A stretch of 64,000 nt of DNA, from contig CACWWZ010000017.1 of the NCBI GenBank assembly GCA_902764705.1, forward strand, positions 1 through 64,000. Reading direction: 5' to 3'. The position numbers were made by a program, and so were the translations under genes. This document shows positions 1 to 6,839 of this stretch, in pieces. Each line of letters opens with the position of its first letter. Position 1 is the first letter of the stretch. The stretch is from an uncultured Prevotellaceae bacterium. Lineage in GTDB: Bacteria > Bacteroidota > Bacteroidia > Bacteroidales > Bacteroidaceae. The notes under the pieces were generated by a model. That model made no database searches. It was not told where the DNA came from and was given only the letters and a program-made list of their open reading frames with translations.

Positions 1-1105
1 AAAGCGCTCGTTCCAGGTAATCCGCGACTTCGATCCTGCCTTGGACAATGCTGTTCCCAAGGAGGACTTCGTTCCCAATCCCTGCAACCAGCCCGGACAG
101 GAGTGGCCTCAGGTCAACAGCGAGGGTTATGCCCGTTTCCGTATCGAGGCTCCCGATGCTAAATCGGTTATCGTAAGCCTCGGTCTTGGTGGTCGTGGAG
201 GCACGGTACTGCGCAAGGATAAGGATGGCGTGTGGGTAGGAACTACCGAGGGCCCGATGGATCCCGGTTTCCACTACTATCATCTGACCATCGACGGTGG
301 CGTGTTCAACGACCCCGGTACGCACAACTACTTCGGCTCTTGCCGTTGGGAGAGTGGTATCGAGATTCCCGCTCACGATCAGGACTTCTATGCTTATCGC
401 AAGGACATTCCTCACGGAAACATCCAGCAGGTGAACTTCTGGTCTGAGAGCACAGGCAAGATGCAGACAGCCAACGTCTATCTGCCCTATGGCTATGGCA
501 ATCTCGTTAAGGGCAAGCAGGAACGCTATCCGGTACTCTATCTGCAGCATGGCTGGGGTGAGAACGAAACCAGCTGGCCCGTACAGGGTAAGGCAGGCAT
601 TATCATGGACAACCTGATTGCTGACGGCAAGATCAAGCCCTTCATCGTTGTTATGGCCTATGGTCTGACCAACGACTTCAAGTTTGGTACCATTGGCCAG
701 TTTACTGCCAAGGAGTTCGAAACCTTGCTCATCGACGAGCTCATCCCCATCATTGACAAGCAATTCCTCACCAAGCCCGACAAGTGGAACCGCGCTATGG
801 CCGGTCTGTCGATGGGTGGTATGGAGACGAAGCTCATCACGCTGCGTCGTCCTGAGGTCTTCGGTTACTGGGGACTGCTCTCTGGCGGACAGTATGCTCC
901 TGAGGAGATTAAGGATCCCAAATGTGTGAAGTACATTTTCGAGGGTTGTGGCTCAAAGGAGAACCCCGACGGCATCAATAAGAGCGTCGAGTCGCTGAAA
1001 GCTGCCGGCTTCAATGCCGAGGGTCTTGTCTCTGAGGGTACTGCCCACGAGTTCCTGACCTGGCGTCGTTGCCTCGAAAAGATGGCCCAGAGCCTGTTCA
1101 AGTAA
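1..1105 (+). CDS. Secreted esterase, CE1/enterochelin-esterase-like (5' end missing)
   Basis: Serine esterase of the alpha/beta-hydrolase type, probably releasing ester-linked groups such as feruloyl or acetyl from plant polysaccharide (family inference). The frame is open to the left edge of the window, so the true start lies outside; the TTG at 41 is only an internal codon. The first ~115 visible residues look like the immunoglobulin-like N-terminal domain common in this family. The catalytic domain follows, with nucleophile motif GLSMGGM (bases ~797-817) and a late His in GTAHEFLTW. No neighbour in the window shares its strand, so its operon cannot be judged. The exact substrate is unknown. 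Confidence 0.8.
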   Translation, partial: KRSFQVIRDFDPALDNAVPKEDFVPNPCNQPGQEWPQVNSEGYARFRIEAPDAKSVIVSLGLGGRGGTVLRKDKDGVWVGTTEGPMDPGFHYYHLTIDGGVFNDPGTHNYFGSCRWESGIEIPAHDQDFYAYRKDIPHGNIQQVNFWSESTGKMQTANVYLPYGYGNLVKGKQERYPVLYLQHGWGENETSWPVQGKAGIIMDNLIADGKIKPFIVVMAYGLTNDFKFGTIGQFTAKEFETLLIDELIPIIDKQFLTKPDKWNRAMAGLSMGGMETKLITLRRPEVFGYWGLLSGGQYAPEEIKDPKCVKYIFEGCGSKENPDGINKSVESLKAAGFNAEGLVSEGTAHEFLTWRRCLEKMAQSLFK

Positions 1106-1128
1106 ACCTTATAGGTTAACTATCCATT

Positions 1129-1172
1129 ATTCCCACCCAGGGAACATTTCATCCCTAGGGTGGGAATGTTTT
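1129..1172 (+). terminator. Hairpin after the esterase gene
   Basis: Arms ATTCCCACCC (1129-1138) and GGGTGGGAAT (1158-1167) pair perfectly. They continue inward as AGGGA/TCCCT with one bulged A and are followed by a T-rich stretch. This is a likely terminator for the esterase gene. The right arm is also part of the 22-nt-period array at 1140-1205. Confidence 0.55.
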
Positions 1173-1205
1173 ATTTCCAAGGTGGGAATATCATGGCATA
1201 TCCTT
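1140..1205 (+). repeat. 22-nt-period array 1 (three units)
   Basis: Units begin with GGGAA at 1140, 1162 and 1184, exactly 22 nt apart, and continue with related AT-rich sequence. It is non-coding and lies just upstream of dispersed element copy 1. Units diverge after the first ~8 bases. Function unknown. Confidence 0.6.
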
Positions 1206-1211
1206 CTTAAA

Positions 1212-1395
1212 GCAAAACAAGTTGTTTTGGTATCGTAGAAGGCATCTTTTTCACTGCTTAAAGGCAGGTTAATCACACCAAAACAACTTGTTTTGCTATT
1301 ATGATGGTATATGAAGCTTTTTAAAAAAGGTTCATATTAGTTAATAAGCTGATACTAAGCAAGTTAAACCGAAATATGATGCTTTTCTCATTTTT
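1212..1395 (+). repeat. Dispersed inverted-repeat element, copy 1
   Basis: A ~180-nt non-coding element nearly identical to the reverse complement of 50454-50635. Internal structure: GCAAAACAAGTTGTTTTGGT (1212-1231) is repeated inverted at ~1279-1298; this is followed by an imperfect palindrome around 1311-1337 (TATGAAGCTTTTTAAAAAAG onward) and a tail containing AAGCAAGTTAAACC. No ORF fills it. It sits between two convergent genes. It resembles a MITE or REP-like element; no transposase is in the window. Confidence 0.8.
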
Positions 1396-1424
1396 GCACA
1401 AAAAAATGGAGGATAACTTCTCCG

Positions 1425-1459
1425 AAAAAAACAGCCCCCGTCCGTTGAGACGAGGGCTG
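1425..1459 (-). terminator. alaS terminator
   Basis: Read on the minus strand, a GC-rich stem (CAGCCCTCGT paired with ACGGGGGCTG, with small mismatches) is followed by seven T. It lies 19 nt past the alaS stop codon. Confidence 0.85.
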
Positions 1460-1477
1460 AATATTTTTATTGTGGAA

Positions 1478-4177
1478 TTACAGGTTTGCCAGTTCGATAA
1501 CCTTATCGACTGCAGCACTGAGACCGTCGACGTTCTTACCGCCAGCCTGAGCGAAGTGGGGCTGGCCACCGCCGCCACCCTGAATCAACTTGGCAGCTTC
1601 GCGTACCATCTGTCCGGCATTCAGACCGTGGTCGCTGACCATATCGTCGCTCATCATGATAGAGAGTTGAGGCTTGTTGTCGGCATGGGTACCGAGAACG
1701 CAGAGCAGCGAACCTTCGACGGCAGCACGAATCTTGAAAGCAAGGTCTTTGGCAGCAGCAGGAGCCATGGGCATCACATGGGTTATTACCGTTACACCAT
1801 TAACTACACGGGCTGACTCTACCAGTTTCTTGGCAGCACGCTCTACAGCTTGAGCCTGGAAACCTTCAATTTCTTTCTTCATGCTGTCGTGCTCCTCGAT
1901 GTACTTTTGGATGACACCCTGCAAATCCTTGGCGTTGTTGAAGAACGACTTGATGACCTTCAACGTGTCTTCCAATTGATACAGCAATTCCTCGCATTCC
2001 TTACCGGTCTTGGCCTCGATACGACGGATACCTGCAGCAACAGAGCTCTCAGAAACAATCTTGAAGAAACCGATGCGGCCTGTGCTGGTAGCGTGAATAC
2101 CACCGCAGAGCTCACACGACGGACCGAAGCGCATGACGCGAACCTTGTCGCCGTATTTCTCGCCAAACAAGGCAATAGCACCCAGTTTCTTGGCCTCTTC
2201 CATGGGCATATCGCGATGTTCGTCGCGTGGCAGATCCTGACGGATCATGTCGTTTACGATGCGCTCTACTTCACGCAGTTGCTCGTCGGTAACCTTCTCG
2301 AAATGAGAGAAGTCGAAGCGCAGCGTGTCAGGCGATACGAACGAACCCTTCTGCTCCACGTGGTCGCCCAGCACCTGCTTCAAAGCATAGTCGAGCAGGT
2401 GAGTAGCGGTGTGGTTGGCTGCCGAGGCGTCGCGCTTGTCAGTATCGACGCAAGCCATGAACTGAGCCGTCGGATCCTTAGGCAGCTGCTTGACGATGTG
2501 AACGGTCTGGCCGTTCTCACGCTTTGAGTCGATAACCTCAATGGTCTCGTTCTCTGAGACGAGCACGCCCTGATCGCCTACCTGTCCACCCATCTCACCA
2601 TAGAACGGGGTGGCAGACAGCACAATCTCGTAGAACTCGTTCTTCTTCTGCGTCACCTTACGGTAGCGCAGAATATTACACTCATATTCTGTATAATCAT
2701 AGCCAACGAAGACCTGTTCTGTGCCGATGGCAGAACCATCGCCAACAGCGACCCAGTCGCTATTTTCGACAGCAGCTGCGTTACGAGCACGCTCCTTCTG
2801 CTTCTGCATCTCAACATTGAACTGCTCCTCATCGACAGTGAAGCCATTCTCACGACAAATGAGCTCGGTGAGGTCAAGGGGGAATCCGTAGGTGTCGAAC
2901 AGACGGAAGGCCTGAACGCCATCTAAGACGAGTTGAGAGGTGAGAGGTGAGAGTTGAGAGTTGGCCTTAATCTCGTTCATGGCCTTATCCAAAAGTTGGA
3001 TTCCCTTGTCCAGGGTACGCAGGAAGGAGTCTTCCTCCTCCTTAATCACCTTGGTGATCAGTTGCTGCTGAGCTTTCAGTTCAGGGAAGGCATCACCCAT
3101 CTCGTGAACGAGGGTGGGAACGAGCTTATAGAGGAAGCCGTCCTTCTGTCCCAGGAAGGTGTAGGCATAACGTACGGCACGACGCAGAATACGGCGGATG
3201 ACGTAGCCGGCCTTAGCGTTAGAAGGCAGTTGACCATCGGCAATCGAGAACGAGACGGCACGCAGATGGTCGGCGCAGACACGCATGGCCACGTTGATGT
3301 CGTTCTGCTCCTTGCTGATAGGGCTAACCGTCTCTTCTTCAAAAGTGAAGTACTTCAGACCCGTAATATCCTGCTCGGCCTTGATGATGGGCTGGAAAAC
3401 GTCGGTATCGTAATTGGAGTGCTTGCCCTGCATCATGCGAACCAGGCGCTCGAAGCCCATACCCGTATCGATGACGTTCATCGAAAGCTTCTCCAACGAA
3501 CCGTCAGCCTTGCGGTTGAACTGCATGAACACCAGGTTCCAAATTTCGATAACCTGTGGGTCGTCCTGATTTACCAGTTCGCGACCCGTTTTGCCTGAGG
3601 CAGCCTTCTGCTCGGGGGTACGAGAGTCAACATGAATCTCAGAGCAGGGACCGCAGGGACCTGTGTCACCCATCTCCCAGAAGTTGTCGTGCTTGTTGCC
3701 GTTGATAATATGATCCTCGGGGACGTGCTTTGCCCAATATTTGGCAGCTTCGTCGTCGCGGGGGATGTTTTCTTCCGGTGAACCCTCGAACACAGTAACA
3801 TACAGGTCTTCGGGACTCAGCTTCAGCACATCCACCAGATATTCCCAAGCCATATCAATGGCCCCTTCCTTGAAGTAGTCGCCAAACGACCAGTTGCCAA
3901 GCATCTCGAACATGGTATGGTGGTAAGTGTCGTGACCAACCTCCTCAAGATCGTTATGCTTACCGCTGACACGCAGACACTTCTGGGTATCTGCACGGCG
4001 ACGCGGCTCCGGGTCGCGCGTACCTAATATAATATCTTTCCACTGGTTCATGCCCGCATTGGTAAACATCAATGTGGGGTCATCCTTGATGACCATCGGT
4101 GCAGAAGGCACGATGGCATGTTGTTTTGACTCGAAAAATTTCTTGAACGAGTCGCGAATCTCGTTGGCTGTCATCAT
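1478..4177 (-). CDS. alaS: Alanine--tRNA ligase
   Basis: Charges tRNA-Ala in the cytoplasm; 899 residues, normal for the family. The order is class II catalytic domain at the N-terminus ([20 protein letters not shown]), tRNA-recognition region, editing domain ([11 protein letters not shown] and the zinc-site segment [11 protein letters not shown]) and C-terminal oligomerisation region. The start is set at the tandem ATGs 4177/4174 ([11 protein letters not shown]). A longer reading frame to 4264 runs into tRNA-Lys and is rejected. An 11-codon insert (residues ~406-416, bases 2930-2962) is made of 7-nt repeats and lies between the catalytic half and the conserved [10 protein letters not shown] segment. 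The gene is followed by its own terminator. Confidence 0.97.
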   Translation of the reverse strand: MMTANEIRDSFKKFFESKQHAIVPSAPMVIKDDPTLMFTNAGMNQWKDIILGTRDPEPRRRADTQKCLRVSGKHNDLEEVGHDTYHHTMFEMLGNWSFGDYFKEGAIDMAWEYLVDVLKLSPEDLYVTVFEGSPEENIPRDDEAAKYWAKHVPEDHIINGNKHDNFWEMGDTGPCGPCSEIHVDSRTPEQKAASGKTGRELVNQDDPQVIEIWNLVFMQFNRKADGSLEKLSMNVIDTGMGFERLVRMMQGKHSNYDTDVFQPIIKAEQDITGLKYFTFEEETVSPISKEQNDINVAMRVCADHLRAVSFSIADGQLPSNAKAGYVIRRILRRAVRYAYTFLGQKDGFLYKLVPTLVHEMGDAFPELKAQQQLITKVIKEEEDSFLRTLDKGIQLLDKAMNEIKANSQLSPLTSQLVLDGVQAFRLFDTYGFPLDLTELICRENGFTVDEEQFNVEMQKQKERARNAAAVENSDWVAVGDGSAIGTEQVFVGYDYTEYECNILRYRKVTQKKNEFYEIVLSATPFYGEMGGQVGDQGVLVSENETIEVIDSKRENGQTVHIVKQLPKDPTAQFMACVDTDKRDASAANHTATHLLDYALKQVLGDHVEQKGSFVSPDTLRFDFSHFEKVTDEQLREVERIVNDMIRQDLPRDEHRDMPMEEAKKLGAIALFGEKYGDKVRVMRFGPSCELCGGIHATSTGRIGFFKIVSESSVAAGIRRIEAKTGKECEELLYQLEDTLKVIKSFFNNAKDLQGVIQKYIEEHDSMKKEIEGFQAQAVERAAKKLVESARVVNGVTVITHVMPMAPAAAKDLAFKIRAAVEGSLLCVLGTHADNKPQLSIMMSDDMVSDHGLNAGQMVREAAKLIQGGGGGQPHFAQAGGKNVDGLSAAVDKVIELANL
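2930..2962. repeat. 7-nt tandem repeat inside alaS
   Basis: On the plus strand the order is GAGTT, GAGAGGT twice, GAGAGTT twice: 33 nt, about 4.7 units of 7 nt. It is translated in alaS as [11 protein letters not shown]. The total is a multiple of three although the unit is not. Confidence 0.85.
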
Positions 4178-4192
4178 CTTGTATTTACTTTT

Positions 4193-4217
4193 AAAGCCAC
4201 TGAAAATCAGTGGCTTT
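4193..4217 (-). terminator. Hairpin between tRNA-Lys and alaS
   Basis: Perfect 11-bp stem AAAGCCACTGA / TCAGTGGCTTT with an AAA loop on the plus strand. It lies between the 3' end of tRNA-Lys and the alaS start, both on the minus strand. It probably ends or processes the tRNA transcript and may attenuate read-through into alaS. Confidence 0.7.
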
Positions 4218-4228
4218 TCATTTCTTTG

Positions 4229-4301
4229 TGATCCGCTTGGGGTTCGAACCCAAGACCCCAACATTAAAAGTGTTGTGCTCTACCGACTGAGCTAGCGGAT
4301 C
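4229..4301 (-). tRNA. tRNA-Lys (anticodon TTT)
   Basis: 73 nt including discriminator A. The acceptor stem is GATCCGC/GCGGATC, with D arm AGCTCAGTCGGTAGAGC, anticodon loop CTTTTAA and T arm with GGTTCGAACCC. CCA is not encoded. Confidence 0.95.
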
Positions 4302-4334
4302 GACCCTTATAGTGCAATCTTTCGAAAGCGGGTG

Positions 4335-4342
4335 CAAAGGTA
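4335..4342 (-). promoter_or_regulatory. Promoter of tRNA-Lys (-7 box)
   Basis: CAAAGGTA on the plus strand reads TACCTTTG on the minus strand, 33 nt before the tRNA 5' end; matches the Bacteroidetes TAnnTTTG box. Confidence 0.7.
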
Positions 4343-4367
4343 CTACTTTTTCCCGAAACTGCCAAAT

Positions 4368-4976
4368 TTATTCCGATGTTTTTTCATCTTTCGCCTTTTC
4401 TTCCTCTAATGCGCGCTGGTAACAGTCGCGGCATAAAGGCTCGTATTCCTGTGTTTCTCCCAACAGAACGCGTTTGTCGTTCTTGACGGTACGGTGGCTG
4501 ACATAAGCCAATGAACCGCACTTGACACAGATGGCATGAACCTTCGTGACATCGTCGGCAATGGCACATAGAGCAGGCATCGGCCCAAAGGGAACGCCCC
4601 GGAAGTCCATGTCGAGTCCAGCGATGATGACGCGTACTCCTCTATAGGCTAGCTGGTTACATACGTCCACAAGTCCTTCATCGAAGAATTGGGCCTCGTC
4701 GATACCCACTACGTCAATGTCTGACGACAGCAATAGAATGCTGGCTGAGGAGTCGAGTGGGGTAGAGGGAATGGCATTGTGATCATGGCTCACCACTTCC
4801 TCGTCGCTATAACGGGTGTCGATGGCGGGTTTGAAGATTTCTACCTTCTGTTTGGCAAATTGTGCACGGCGCAAACGACGAATCAGTTCCTCTGTCTTGC
4901 CTGAGAACATAGAACCACACACTACTTCTATTCTGCCTGGGCGACGTGCTTCGCCCGTTGTTGGATATGTAATCAT
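4368..4976 (-). CDS. tdk: Thymidine kinase
   Basis: Phosphorylates thymidine (salvage); 202 residues, type II thymidine kinase size. Shows the P-loop [11 protein letters not shown], the DEAQFF Walker B segment, and two Cys pairs (CVKCG and CRDC) for the structural zinc. The start is set at ATG 4976, because an upstream ATG (4994) would overlap the promoter. The promoter is divergent from rsmI across ~80 bp. Its -7 box ends only 4 nt before the ATG, so the mRNA is probably leaderless. Confidence 0.95.
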   Translation of the reverse strand: MITYPTTGEARRPGRIEVVCGSMFSGKTEELIRRLRRAQFAKQKVEIFKPAIDTRYSDEEVVSHDHNAIPSTPLDSSASILLLSSDIDVVGIDEAQFFDEGLVDVCNQLAYRGVRVIIAGLDMDFRGVPFGPMPALCAIADDVTKVHAICVKCGSLAYVSHRTVKNDKRVLLGETQEYEPLCRDCYQRALEEEKAKDEKTSE

Positions 4977-4980
4977 GGTG

Positions 4981-4988
4981 CAAAGATA
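4981..4988 (-). promoter_or_regulatory. tdk promoter (-7 box)
   Basis: TATCTTTG on the minus strand, with a TTTG about 19-20 nt upstream; 4 nt separate it from the tdk ATG. Confidence 0.75.
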
Positions 4989-5040
4989 GTGCAAACCGAA
5001 TAAAAAAACAAATTTATTTGGATATTTTTGATAATATAAT

Positions 5041-5048
5041 TACCTTTG
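5041..5048 (+). promoter_or_regulatory. rsmI promoter (-7 box)
   Basis: TACCTTTG, 8 nt before the ATG at 5057. The upstream ATG at 5018 would place coding sequence over this box, which supports the later start. Confidence 0.75.
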
Positions 5049-5056
5049 CAGCCGAA

Positions 5057-5734
5057 ATGGGCATATTGTATATAGTACCCACGCCTGTGGGCAATATGGA
5101 GGACATGACGCTGCGTGCCATTCGGGTTCTGAAGGAGGCTGATTTGGTGTTAGCTGAGGATACACGAACGTCAGGCATCTTGCTGAAACATTTCGGTATT
5201 CAGCAGCATCTCCTGTCTCACCATAAGTTCAACGAACATGGCACGAGTGCCTCGGTGGTTGAGCGTCTACAGGCTGGTCAGACAGTGGCCCTGATTAGTG
5301 ACGCTGGTACTCCGGGCATCTCGGACCCAGGTTTTTTCCTGGTTCGTGAGGCGGTACGTGCAGGAATCGAAGTGCAGACATTGCCTGGCGCTACGGCATT
5401 TGTCCCTGCGTTGGTGTCGAGTGGACTGCCCTGCGACCGATTCTGCTTCGAAGGCTTCCTGCCTCAGAAGAAAGGTCGTCAGACCAAGATACAGAGTCTG
5501 GTTGACGAGGAACGCACGATGGTGTTCTACGAATCACCCTATCGTGTATTGAAGACCCTTCAGCAGTTCGCCGAGGTGTTTGGAACAGAGCGACAAGTGA
5601 GTGTTTGCCGGGAAATCTCGAAGATTCACGAAGAGAGTGTACGCGGCTCGCTGTCAGAGGTGATAGCTCACTTCACAGAGCACGAACCGCGTGGAGAATT
5701 TGTCATTGTATTGGCAGGTAAAGAGAGTAAATAA
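5057..5734 (+). CDS. rsmI: 16S rRNA (cytidine1402-2'-O)-methyltransferase
   Basis: SAM-dependent 2'-O-methylation of C1402 in the 30S decoding centre. 225 residues, tetrapyrrole-methylase fold: N-terminal LYIVPTPVGNMEDMTLRA, AEDTRTSG, ISDAGTPGISDPG and the LPGATAFVPALVSSGLP segment are all typical of RsmI. The start at 5057 gives the family-typical MGILYIVPTPVGN. It is followed after 34 nt by a lipoprotein gene that may be co-transcribed. Confidence 0.95.
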   Translation: MGILYIVPTPVGNMEDMTLRAIRVLKEADLVLAEDTRTSGILLKHFGIQQHLLSHHKFNEHGTSASVVERLQAGQTVALISDAGTPGISDPGFFLVREAVRAGIEVQTLPGATAFVPALVSSGLPCDRFCFEGFLPQKKGRQTKIQSLVDEERTMVFYESPYRVLKTLQQFAEVFGTERQVSVCREISKIHEESVRGSLSEVIAHFTEHEPRGEFVIVLAGKESK

Positions 5735-5768
5735 GAGAATCATAGAAATTAGTAAAAATAACAAGAAA

Positions 5769-6614
5769 ATGAAAAAAGTATTATTGTTTGTTGTTGCCCT
5801 GTTGTCATTGACAGCCTGCAACCAGAAAAATGGAAGTGAGTCGAAGCTTGTTCAGCAGGCAGACTCTCTGAATCGTATCATTGCCCAAAAGGACAATGAA
5901 ATTAACGACATGATTGGTACGATGAACGACATTGAGGAAGGCTTCCGTGCTATTAATGCAGCAGAGGAGCGCGTCAGCGTTGCCCGTCAGGGAGAAGGAT
6001 CAAGTGCCAAAGAGCGTATTCAGGAGAATATGCAGTTTATTAAGCAGACCATGCAGCAGAACCGTGAGTTGATTAACAAACTGCGTAATCAGCTGCGTCA
6101 GAGTTCTGTGAAGGGTGACCAGCTGCGTCGTACGCTGGAAACTTTAACCCAGCAGATGGAGGAGAAGGATGCCCAGCTGAAGGCTCTTCAGGCAGAACTT
6201 CAGGCTAAGAATATTCAGATTGAAGAGCTGTCAGAACAGGTGTCCGACCTGTCTACTAACGTCAGCAACCTGAAGGAAGAGAGCAGCGAGAAGTCACAGA
6301 CCATCTCTCAGCAGGACAAACAGTTGAATACAGCTTGGTTCGTCTTCGGCACGAAGAAAGAGTTGAAGGAACAGCATATTGTCGAGGATGGCGAAGTGCT
6401 TCGCTCTAATTTCAATCAGGACTACTTTACCAAGATTGATATCCGTGTTGACAAGGAGATTAAATTGTATTCCCGTTCGGCCAAATTGCTGACAGATCAC
6501 CCCGCATCAAGCTATAAACTGGAACAGGATGCTAATAAGCAGTATGTGCTGCGTATTGAGAATCCTTCGAAGTTCTGGTCGACCAGCAAGTATTTGGTCA
6601 TCATGGTGAAATAG
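5769..6614 (+). CDS. Coiled-coil lipoprotein of unknown function
   Basis: 281 residues. SPII signal MKKVLLFVVALLSLTAC with lipobox LTAC (Cys17). Residues ~25-190 are rich in Gln, Glu and Leu in heptad-like spacing (long coiled coil), followed by a compact C-terminal domain of ~80 residues (from TAWFVFGTKKELKEQ). Probably anchored in the inner leaflet of the outer membrane facing the periplasm, or in the inner membrane. Function not recognised. It lies 34 nt after rsmI and could share its promoter. The 93-nt hairpin follows. Confidence 0.8.
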   Translation: MKKVLLFVVALLSLTACNQKNGSESKLVQQADSLNRIIAQKDNEINDMIGTMNDIEEGFRAINAAEERVSVARQGEGSSAKERIQENMQFIKQTMQQNRELINKLRNQLRQSSVKGDQLRRTLETLTQQMEEKDAQLKALQAELQAKNIQIEELSEQVSDLSTNVSNLKEESSEKSQTISQQDKQLNTAWFVFGTKKELKEQHIVEDGEVLRSNFNQDYFTKIDIRVDKEIKLYSRSAKLLTDHPASSYKLEQDANKQYVLRIENPSKFWSTSKYLVIMVK

Positions 6615-6639
6615 TCTCAGAACTTTTCGCCAGAGAGCT

Positions 6640-6732
6640 AATAAATTTAATTAAAAACGTACTTTTTTGTCGCAAAAACGGTAGAATTGTTAAATTTTTG
6701 CCTAAAAAGGTGCGTTTTTAATTAAATTTATT
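6640..6732. repeat. 93-nt long imperfect hairpin before the SusC promoter
   Basis: A perfect 20-bp inverted repeat, AATAAATTTAATTAAAAACG (6640-6659) and its complement (6713-6732). The pairing continues inward through 6660-6669/6703-6712 with G-T wobbles, then GCAAAAA (6672-6678) pairs with TTTTTGC (6695-6701) around a 16-nt loop. The right arm touches the -33 box of the next promoter. It may be a terminator, a regulatory structure or a miniature element. Confidence 0.8.
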
Positions 6733-6761
6733 TGTTTTCTCATAAATATGTGGTATATTTG
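6731..6761 (+). promoter_or_regulatory. SusC operon promoter
   Basis: -33 box TTTG (6731-6734), 19-nt spacer, -7 box TATATTTG (6754-6761). The leader to the ATG at 6840 is ~74 nt and contains a 7-bp hairpin (TACGCGC 6779-6785 / GCGCGTA 6796-6802). Confidence 0.8.
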
Positions 6762-6839
6762 CACGTTATTTTGCCGTTTACGCGCTCGTTTATGCGCGCG
6801 TATATAATATAAGGTGAATCATTAAAAATAAGTTAGTAT

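Noticed and set aside
1376-1816. 146-codon plus-strand ORF covering the alaS 3' end
   Set aside because: Runs through dispersed element copy 1's edge and the alaS terminator and is antisense to conserved alaS sequence.
4178-4264. Longer alaS start giving 29 extra residues
   Set aside because: The extension would read through the hairpin and into tRNA-Lys; [11 protein letters not shown] at 4177/4174 is the family-typical start.
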